Shown here piece after piece: positions 57,401 to 64,000 of a stretch of 64,000 nt of DNA. Each line of letters opens with the position of its first letter. Within the stretch, counting starts at the first letter, position 1. Made by a program: the position numbers and the translations under genes. This DNA is from Kitagawia praeruptora (lineage: Eukaryota > Streptophyta > Magnoliopsida > Apiales > Apiaceae). The notes under the pieces are model-generated. The model was given only the letters and a program-made list of their open reading frames with translations. It was not told where the DNA came from and searched no databases. The DNA lies in NCBI GenBank assembly GCA_037693485.1, contig CM075348.1, positions 31,180,501 to 31,244,500 of the forward strand, in the 5' to 3' direction.

Positions 57401-58089
57401 CTTCTTCCTCCTTCTTTGGCTCGGCCGAGAGCTCCATGGGAGAGGGAGGGAGAGTGTTGTGTTTTGTTAGTGTTTGGAATGATGAGAGGTAATGAATTAT
57501 TGAGTGTGTATGTATGTATGTATAATGTAGTCACAAGATGTCACTCTAGGTAGTAGCCTAGGCATGCACCATGCTTCCTTGTCTCCTAGGGTGTGACACC
57601 CATCACACATGTCACTATTCACTTCTACTTTATGCTTTTCTAGTTTCTTTTCCTAACTAGCTAGTTACATGACACTTGCATGTAATTTCTTTCCTTGTAT
57701 TATTATTCCTCCACCAATGGTTGTCACTTAATCCTTAATTCATATCGTATCTCTCCTCGTAATAATATTTTGTCGCGTAGAGATTTCCTTTGTAATTCCT
57801 TAAGTACTTAATTGGGTAAATTCCCTAAATCTCCATAACTTCTTGTCATAGCCTCTTAAAATCCTTTAATACTCTAATAATTCCCAAATCCCAAGTTTTT
57901 ATAAATCTTAATAGCAGTAGGCCTCTTGCCTTAACAATCTTCCTTTTTTCTTACACAGTGAATGTAACAACATAAATTTCTCAGATAATCATTTCCATTA
58001 AACAACATGGGTGACTCAAAAGGTCCCAAATTCACAATATCATATGATATTATATTCTTAAAAATATTACAAAAATCAGGGTTCTTACA
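54442..58089 (-). repeat. 5' LTR of the Tekay-like element
   Basis: 3648 bp, same ends as the other LTR. The 9-bp length difference is fully explained by three indels (near 54945, 55640 and 57750). Substitutions are sparse, so identity is above 99% by eye. Confidence 0.9.
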
Positions 58090-58094
58090 TCACC
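58090..58094. repeat. TSD tcacc, right copy
   Basis: Matches 44823-44827. The next base ends the interrupted MITE, and AATAATACA follows. Confidence 0.85.
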
Positions 58095-58878
58095 CAATAA
58101 TACATATGTTATATGATTTGTAGTATACCTATATTTTTTTTATTGTAAATGGTTTTTATATAATTTATATTTCAAAATTTAGGCTAACATATTTTTTAAT
58201 ATTTCATAATTTATTTTGTTTTTTTTAATTTTATTAGATTACATATGATATATTTGAAACATGTGGGTACTATATTCGTGTAACATTTTTTTTTTCTCTT
58301 TTTGATTATGTAATTTAATGGTTTCTTAAAAATTTTAGAGCTTTTGTTATAGTGTTTTTATAGTTTTTAAAGGTATTTTTTTAACTTTTTTGGAAATATG
58401 CGTGGTATTAAATTTTTTGAATTAGCATTTGTTTTGTAGATTATATTTTGTTGAATTTTGGAGTCATTTCTAATTATGATTTATTTTTTGGTTATTTTTT
58501 AATATCTTGTTTTACCATATATTTTCTTAAAAGCCTTTTTTTTGTTTTGTAATTATATGTAAATTGTTTTTTTTTAAACTATTTTCTGAATTGAAATGTT
58601 GATGGTATACTTTGATTACTTGTTTAGAATGAATTTAGGACTTATTTTTAATTATAATTTTTTGCTATTTTATTCTTGTTTATTAATTGTGTGTAGATTT
58701 TATGCTATTACAACTCTTTTTCTTAACTTTATGCCAATTATATATAGAATATATAATAAAATTCTTATTAACGTATTAAAAACTACTGTTTATCATAAAT
58801 TATTTTAAATTTCTCAATTTTTTTTGATAAAAATTACTTTTTTATTATAAATAAACGAATGATGAACAATATGAAACA

Positions 58879-58932
58879 ATCTAGTGGTAAAATGGTTTTC
58901 TCTTGTCGTTCCGGTTTGAGTTTTATTCTTTC
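58879..58932 (+). other. tRNA-like segment inside repeat R2
   Basis: Same A-box-like (TCTAGTGGTAAAATGG) and B-box-like (GAGTTTTATTC) words as at 19436-19490; here the B box is further decayed. Confidence 0.35.
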
Positions 58933-58957
58933 TGATTCCAAGTTTTATTGAAAAATT

Positions 58958-59106
58958 TAATTTTATTTAAAAAATAGACACTACTTATTAGTTTCTAAAC
59001 TATATTCAAAATTAAAAATAAATGATATATTCAGGAAACTAAACTACATATTTCGTATTGAACTGATACTTGGTCCAGAAATAATATTTACTTTAATAGT
59101 TTTTAT
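58958..59106. other. Unassigned AT-rich flank
   Basis: Between repeat R2 and the likely LTR of the last copia element. Nothing recognised. The LTR may begin slightly earlier than placed. Confidence 0.4.
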
Positions 59107-59340
59107 TGTTGTAATATAAATGTCCAAGTATTTTCTAGAAGAGGGTCTCTTGACTTTCTAGTTCCTATAACCTATGTCCTTTGGCCTTTTGAATCCTTGT
59201 AACTCACTTATAGATAGCCTATATAAAGGCTCCATGTTCTTACTTGTAGACTTAACTCTTTCTCAAATAAGATGGATTGTTCTCTTTCTATTGTTCTCCT
59301 TCTAATATGTTTTATCTATAATATATTTATAGTATAATAC
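59107..59340 (+). repeat. Putative short 5' LTR of the copia element
   Basis: TGTTGTAATATAAATGTCC could be its start, and it ends just before GTTATCAGCACG, a primer-site-like word often found next to LTRs of this kind. It has a TATA box and a T-rich tail. The partner LTR is not in the window, so the left edge is a guess. Confidence 0.45.
59218..59227 (+). promoter_or_regulatory. TATA box in the putative LTR
   Basis: CTATATAAAGG, followed about 30 bases later by ATGTTCTTACTTG. Good match to plant TATA boxes. Confidence 0.6.
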
Positions 59341-60188
59341 GTTATCAGCACGATTGCAAATCATTCTCAATTTTGCATACGGTGATCAATATTTTTGGTG
59401 TGGAGAAATAGTAATATTCTCGATAAAGACTCCTTTTAATTTGGTGAGTATATGCATTGCTGACTTAATTTTCATATCATATCTTAAAGAATATTTTAGC
59501 ATATCTTCGGTAAGTGTTTGTCTGATTATGTTTTAAGTTTGCTTTGTAAAGCTATATATATTGCAAGTTGCACATGCAATAGTTTTTATGAATATATTGA
59601 TGTTGCAGTGGAAATTAGTAACTTCTAAATGAACATATATTTCTTAAAATACTGTTTTTGTGCGTTAAATATACTTTGCTATAACATTCTGTTAAGGGAG
59701 TAATTCATATTTTTTTTTTAGGTAGAGTTTAGGCACATCATTGTACTGTTAATTTTTTTTTTGTGATTTCCCTAGAATTCTTAAATTTTTGTGCACATAC
59801 ATGTGTTTATAGTAAAGAACTCTGTAGGGTTTACTGGTTTAGTCTGGGTAGGGGTGAAACTTTTTGCTTAAGACAATTTGATTAAACTGTCAGTGATTGG
59901 ATCTAATATCACCTAGTTTATTATCTTAACTTGATCTGATCAGCGAGGTTTAATACTTCATGTAGGCATCTTCCATGAAAAAATGATTAAATTGCATCAT
60001 CATTTTTTTAGACTACACAACGTGTGTGAACAATAGTGTTCATGCTATGTTTACCGTACAAGTGGGTTTTACATATTGTTTTCAAATTTAAAGTATATTT
60101 GCAGATTTTTTAATTGCATTTTTACATGTAATATGAATGCATCACTATTATGACATACTAACACCTTTATAATTTTATAGTTTATAAA
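59341..60188 (+). other. Leader of the copia element
   Basis: Begins GTTATCAGCACG (primer-site region, tRNA not assigned). AT-rich, noncoding, about 850 bp up to the gag ATG. An intron is possible but I cannot show one. Confidence 0.5.
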
Positions 60189-61208
60189 ATGTCGAATTTT
60201 ACAAAACTTGAATTTGAGGCTTTTGATATTACGGGAAAGAATTACTTGTCTTGGATACTGGATATCGAAATTCATTTGGCTGCACAAGATCTTGGAAATA
60301 CGATTAAAGAGGGAAATAAAGAATCCGAGTCAAACCGTGCAAAAGCTATGATTTTTCTCCGCCGCCACCTTCATGAAGCACTTAAAAGTGAATATCTTAC
60401 TGTGAAAGATCCACTCGAATTATGGAAAAATTTAAAAGATCGATATGATCACCAAAAAACCGTGATTCTTCCAAAAGCTCGTTATGATTGGATGCATTTG
60501 AGGCTACAAGATTTTAAAACCGTTAGTGAATACAACTCCGCACTTTTCAAAATAACATCTCAATTAAAACTATGCGGAGAAAATATCACTGATGCGGATA
60601 TGTTAGAAAAAACTTACTCAACTTTTCATGCCTCAGATGTACTCCTCCAGCAACAATATCGTGAAAAAGGTTTTACAAAATATTCCGATTTGATTTCTTG
60701 TCTTCTTGTTGCTGAACAAAATAATAAGCTTTTGATGAAGAATCATGAGTCTTGCCCAACTGGATCTAGCCCTTTCCCTGAAGCGAATGCGGCAATATAC
60801 AATTATGGGCGTGGACGAGGTGGTGGGCATGGACGAAGTGGTAATCGTGGACGTGGACGTGGTTGTGGAATACGAGGTCGTGGAACTCAAATCCAGAAAC
60901 ACCCTATTTTCAAGCCAAATCCCAACCAGAAGTTAGAGAAAAATATTGACAAGGAGAAAAGAAAAGGGACAATCGAAAGTGCATGTTACCGATGTGGAAT
61001 GAAAGGGCACTGGTCGCGTACCTGTCGTACGCCAAAACACTTGGCTGATCTTTATCAAGCATCCCTGAAGGATAAAAGCAAGAATGTTGAAATAAATTTG
61101 GTGGTTGAAGATAAAGGACATGCAGACAATCTCCTTAAAATGACATATTTGGATGCGGCTGATTTTTATGAGACTCATGATGGCACCACTACTCCAAATG
61201 ATAATTAA
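60189..61208 (+). CDS. gag: Copia gag
   Basis: 339 residues starting MSNFTKLEFEAFDITGKNYL. The start Met fits because the conserved block begins at residue 5. A DUF4219/UBN2-like capsid part (about 15-185) includes YDWMHLRLQDFKTVSEYN and LISCLLVAEQNNKLL. An arginine/glycine-rich repeat region (206-232) and a CCHC knuckle CYRCGMKGHWSRTC (266-279) follow, both RNA-binding. The C-terminal tail DAADFYETHDG is typical for this gag type. The frame has no break. It ends 112 bp before the pol frame, in a different frame. Confidence 0.9.
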   Translation: MSNFTKLEFEAFDITGKNYLSWILDIEIHLAAQDLGNTIKEGNKESESNRAKAMIFLRRHLHEALKSEYLTVKDPLELWKNLKDRYDHQKTVILPKARYDWMHLRLQDFKTVSEYNSALFKITSQLKLCGENITDADMLEKTYSTFHASDVLLQQQYREKGFTKYSDLISCLLVAEQNNKLLMKNHESCPTGSSPFPEANAAIYNYGRGRGGGHGRSGNRGRGRGCGIRGRGTQIQKHPIFKPNPNQKLEKNIDKEKRKGTIESACYRCGMKGHWSRTCRTPKHLADLYQASLKDKSKNVEINLVVEDKGHADNLLKMTYLDAADFYETHDGTTTPNDN

Positions 61209-61320
61209 TATACTCGTTTCCCTTACTTGTTTCTTATCTTTATGAAACTCATTCTGATTGTATGTCTTTATGATGAATATAATTATTACTAATTATATAT
61301 TTATCTATTATTGAAGCAAT
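61209..61320 (+). other. Gag-pol spacer
   Basis: 112 bp, AT-rich with stops in all frames, between the gag stop and the pol ATG. Pol is in the next frame (+1). How pol is expressed is not evident: no frameshift site can act across this gap, so internal initiation or splicing would be needed if the arrangement is original. Confidence 0.5.
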
Positions 61321-63081
61321 ATGGACATTTCTCATTCTCGCATTGGATATATAACTAAAGAGGAAGATATTTGTCTGGTAGATAGCGCAACTACTCACAC
61401 TATCCTTAAAAATGAAAAATATTTCATCTCTTTAAACAAACATGAAGGCAATGTTTGCACAATTTCTGGAAGTATAAAAATGATTGAAGGCTCCGGAAGA
61501 GCTACTGTATTATTACCCGAAGGAACGCAATTTATTATAAATGATGCATTGTTCTCACCAAAATCACAAAGAAATTTATTAAGTTTTAAAGATATCCGCA
61601 AAAATGGATATCATATTGAGACAATGAATGGAGACAACAGAGAGTTTCTTTACATCACAAGCATTGTTCCGGGTAACAAAATTGTTAAAGAAAAATTACC
61701 AGCTTTTGCTTCTGGATTATACTATACTGATATCCGAAATGTTGAGGTTAATGCCACAGTAAACCAGAAGTTCACTGACAAAAGTAATTTTATTATTTGG
61801 CATGACCGGTTGGGACATCCTGGGTCAATCATGATGCGAAAAATAATTGAGAATTCACATGGGCATCAATTGAGAAACCAGAAGATTTTTCAATTTAATG
61901 AATTCTCTTGTGCTGCTTGCTCTCAAGGAAAATTAATTATCAAGCCCTCTATAACAAAAGTTGGAATGGAATCTCCTAAATTTTTGGAAAGAATACAGGG
62001 TGATATATGTGGGCCCATACACCCTTCATGTGGACCATTTAAATATTTTATGGTATTGATCGATGCATCGATAAGATGGTCACATGTGTGCTTATTATCA
62101 TCTCGAAATTTGGCATTTGCGAGATTACTTGCGCAAATAATACGATTAAGAGCACAATTTCCGGATTATAATATTGGAACAATCCGGTTAGATAATGCTG
62201 GAGAATTCACATCAAAAGCTTTTAATGAGTTCTGTGCATCAATTGGTATACGTGTTGAACATCCTGTAGCTCATGTTCATACACAAAATGGTCTAGCAGA
62301 ATCATTTATTAAACGACTCCAACAAATTGCTAGACCATTGATTATGAAAACAAATCTCCCTCTTACAGTTTGGGGGCATGCTATTTTACATGCAGCAGCA
62401 CTTGTACGCATCAGACCTACAAGTTATCACAAATTTTCTCCCTTACAATTGGTCTCTGGAAGAGAACCTGACATTTCTCATCTTAGAACCTTTGGGTGTG
62501 CGGTATATGTCCCAATTGCTCCGCCACAACGTACAAAGATGGGTCCCCAAAGGAAATTGGGAATATACGTTGGTTTTGAATCCCCTTCAATAATTAAATA
62601 TCTAGAACCAATGACAGGCGATCTATTCACTGCAAGATTTGCAGACTGTCATTTTGATGAAAATATTTTCCCAAAATTAGGGGGAGAAAATAAGATATTC
62701 CCAAAATCAGGGGGAGAAAATAAGCAGCTGGAAAGAGAAATTTCATGGAATGCATCTTCATTGAATAATTTTGATCCTCGTACAAGTCAGTGTGACTTAG
62801 AAGTACAAAAAATAATTCATCTACAAGGTATAGCAAATCAGCTGCCTGATGCATTCACCGACATTAATAGAGTAACAAAGTCACATATTCCAGCTGTTAA
62901 TGCTCCTGCAAAAATACAAGTCCCCGAAGGACAAATTGTCAAGGCAAATGAGTCAAAACCTCGCTTAAAGAGGGGTAGACCAATTGGTTCTAAAGATAAA
63001 AATCCTCGAAAAAGAAAAGGAGCAAACACTCAAGATGCCCAAGTAGAGGAAATGAAATCTCCAGAAGAGACTTCAGAATAG
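61321..63081 (+). CDS. pol: Copia pol, protease and integrase part
   Basis: 586 residues. Protease DSATTH at 21-26 (DSG is usual in aspartic proteases, and DSATT is the form in this copia group). Integrase: HDRLGH (H161, H166) with C197/C200; catalytic D228 (GDICGP), D291 (RLDNAGEF) and E327 (GLAESF), 35 residues between the last two. KLGIYVGFESP is the usual post-core segment. Near 455-475 a 10-residue unit with KxGGENK occurs twice, from a 30-bp tandem duplication that carries a purine tract. It ends at TAG 63079, after which the same frame stays open, so a CAG-to-TAG change is likely. Confidence 0.9.
   Translation: MDISHSRIGYITKEEDICLVDSATTHTILKNEKYFISLNKHEGNVCTISGSIKMIEGSGRATVLLPEGTQFIINDALFSPKSQRNLLSFKDIRKNGYHIETMNGDNREFLYITSIVPGNKIVKEKLPAFASGLYYTDIRNVEVNATVNQKFTDKSNFIIWHDRLGHPGSIMMRKIIENSHGHQLRNQKIFQFNEFSCAACSQGKLIIKPSITKVGMESPKFLERIQGDICGPIHPSCGPFKYFMVLIDASIRWSHVCLLSSRNLAFARLLAQIIRLRAQFPDYNIGTIRLDNAGEFTSKAFNEFCASIGIRVEHPVAHVHTQNGLAESFIKRLQQIARPLIMKTNLPLTVWGHAILHAAALVRIRPTSYHKFSPLQLVSGREPDISHLRTFGCAVYVPIAPPQRTKMGPQRKLGIYVGFESPSIIKYLEPMTGDLFTARFADCHFDENIFPKLGGENKIFPKSGGENKQLEREISWNASSLNNFDPRTSQCDLEVQKIIHLQGIANQLPDAFTDINRVTKSHIPAVNAPAKIQVPEGQIVKANESKPRLKRGRPIGSKDKNPRKRKGANTQDAQVEEMKSPEETSE
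62667..62726 (+). repeat. 30-bp tandem duplication with central polypurine motif
   Basis: TTCCCAAAATTAGGGGGAGA and TTCCCAAAATCAGGGGGAGA, each followed by AAATAAG, lie head to tail in the IN-RT linker. Each carries AGGGGGAGAAAATAA. Confidence 0.8.
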
Positions 63082-64000
63082 ACCCGTGATGTGATAGACG
63101 ATACTCCTGAAGAGGAACAGGTACCTGAAAATGTTGACATTGAAGAGATCTCAATAAATTATGTTATCACGGGAAAAAGATGGAACGGAAATGATATTGC
63201 CATTGACGACTATTTCGCGTATAATGTAGCGCTTGATATAATGATGGATCCCGAAGATCTTGAACCAAAATCCATCGATGAATGTCGACGTAGAAAAGAT
63301 TGGCCACAATGGAAAGAAGAAATTGAAAAAAAATTGAGCTCACTTAATAAGCATAATGTTTTTGGACCTATAGTCCAAACCCCTGAAGGGACTAAACCAG
63401 TTGGTTATAAATGGGTATTTGTAAGAAAAAGAAATGATAAAAATGAAGCTGTAAGATACAAAGCACGTTTGGTTGCTCAAGGTTTTTCACAAAGACCAGG
63501 CATTGATTATGAGGAAACTTATTCCCCTGTGATGGATGCTACAACTTTTCGTTATCTTATTAGCCTGTCAGTCATTGAAAAGTTAGAAATGCGATTGATG
63601 GATGTCGTGACAGCATATTTGTATGGTTCCCTTGAGAAAGATATATATATGAGGATCCCTGAAGGATTTCAAATGCCTGAAGCATTTAGATCACATTCTC
63701 GCCATCTTTATTCGATTAAATTGCAAAGATCCATATATGGATTAAAACAGTCTGGTCGAATGTGGTATAAAAGATTAAGTGAATATTTATTAAGGGAACA
63801 ATACAAGAATGACCTTATTTGTCCATGTGTTTTTATAAAGAAAATAAGATCTTCATTTGCTATAGTTGCTGTGTATGTTGATGACATAAATATTATTGGA
63901 ACTCCCGAAGAGCTTCAGAAAACAGTGGATTATCTCAAAGCAGAGTTTGAAATGAAAGATCTTGGGAAAACGAAGATTTGCCTTGGGCTACAAATAGAGC
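63082..64000 (+). CDS. pol: Copia pol, reverse transcriptase part, partial
   Basis: In frame with the preceding pol segment and open to the edge (306 codons). Visible: WPQWKEEIEKKLSSL, VGYKWVFVRKRND, ARLVAQGFSQRPGIDYEETY, RLMDVVTAYLYGSLE (catalytic Asp), SIYGLKQSGRMWYKRL, YVDD at 63874-63885, and DLGKTKICLGLQIE at the end. The Asp residues are kept. The rest of RT and RNase H are outside. Confidence 0.9.

Larger units (their letters stand above)
44828..58089 (-). mobile_element. Tekay-like Ty3/gypsy element with decayed pol
   Basis: 13,262 bp, minus strand. LTRs 44828-48484 and 54442-58089, TSD tcacc (44823-44827 and 58090-58094), iMet primer site (54436-54425), purine tract next to the left LTR. 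The internal 5.96 kb holds broken pol: IN end plus chromodomain-like tail (48500-48970), RNase H (about 50,860-50,940) and RT (about 51,000-51,200). The LTRs differ by three small indels and few substitutions, yet pol is badly decayed. Confidence 0.9.
43977..58095. mobile_element. MULE-type MITE (~850 bp) interrupted by a 13.3-kb element
   Basis: Its own sequence is 43977-44827 plus base 58095. Flanked by the 9-bp direct repeat AATAATACA, the size typical of Mutator-like elements. Terminal repeats are imperfect: GAGAAATTGCCCAAACTA and, reverse-complemented, GGGTGAGATACCAAACTA, with GCCCGAAATACCCA farther in on both sides. It carries a 27-bp inverted repeat at 44071-44135 with two mismatches, a TCTC-rich stretch and repeated ATACGCAT words. 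No transposase. Confidence 0.75.
43908..58957. repeat. Dispersed repeat R2, split by nested insertions
   Basis: 43908-43976 plus 58105-58957 together reproduce R1 (18553-19519). The break coincides with the single AATAATACA of R1, here duplicated at 43968-43976 and 58096-58104 around the MITE. The tRNA-like segment recurs at 58879-58932. No coding content. Confidence 0.75.
59107..64000 (+). mobile_element. Ty1/copia element, 5' part, cut by the right edge
   Basis: LTR-like segment with TATA box, leader, gag (60189-61208), a short spacer, and pol open from 61321 with one stop at 63079, running to the window end within RT. PR, IN and RT are in copia order. Lineage not assigned; gag and protease motifs (VDSATTH in place of DSGA) are unlike the Sirevirus at the left. 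The remainder of RT, RNase H and 3' LTR lie outside. Confidence 0.88.

Overview
This window is plant nuclear DNA from a repeat-rich, probably heterochromatic region, and I see no host protein-coding gene in it. The plant assignment rests on the element types: a Sirevirus-type Ty1/copia element and Tekay/Del-like Ty3/gypsy elements with primer sites matching plant initiator tRNA-Met, Tat/Retand-like gypsy elements with a second RNase H, another copia element, and several MITEs. I cannot name the species. A eudicot is plausible, but that is inference.

Layout, left to right. (1) 1-9924 is a minus-strand Sirevirus-like copia element. It has its 5' LTR (8896-9924), primer site, gag and pol (8202-2410, broken by two one-base indels), a repeat-rich spacer, and a third ORF that runs off the left edge at position 1. 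(2) It sits inside a rearranged minus-strand gypsy element (9925-15836) that carries diverged double copies of gag, protease and RNase H pieces and no recognisable RT. (3) That element abuts the leader and 5' LTR of a further minus-strand gypsy element (15837-16890). (4) 16891-18380 holds two foldback MITEs and three copies of a roughly 150-bp unit separated by (AT)n. (5) 18553-19519 is a dispersed repeat (R1). (6) 19520-41278 is a plus-strand Tat/Retand-like gypsy element with gag, PR, RT, two RNase H domains and IN, 3' tandem repeats, and a spliced antisense gene. It is split by a second complete element at 20667-31304 (3766-bp LTRs, gag only, TSD acagg). (7) 41279-43967 is a MITE cluster: Stowaway-like, two MULE-like or foldback elements, and a tRNA-like B box. 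(8) 43908-58957 is a second copy of the R1 repeat. It is interrupted by a MULE-type MITE (TSD aataataca), which is itself interrupted by a 13.3-kb minus-strand Tekay-like element (44828-58089, TSD tcacc, decayed pol, nearly identical LTRs). (9) 59107-64000 is the 5' end of another plus-strand copia element, with gag and most of pol, cut by the right edge.

The nesting gives relative ages. The Sirevirus is younger than the rearranged gypsy element, which appears younger than the element at 16890. The gag-only element is younger than the Tat element, which has eight nonsense codons all explainable by C-to-T change. The 13.3-kb element is younger than its MITE, which is younger than repeat R2. 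Repeat R1 preserves the uninserted version of the MITE target, so those boundaries are supported by the sequence itself.

The points I find most worth a second look are the spliced antisense gene in the Tat element, the young LTRs around decayed internal regions, the three GCGAAGC mini-hairpins in one MITE, the GCCCC/GGGGC hairpin shared by several small elements, and the duplicated polypurine motifs in the IN-RT linkers of both copia elements.
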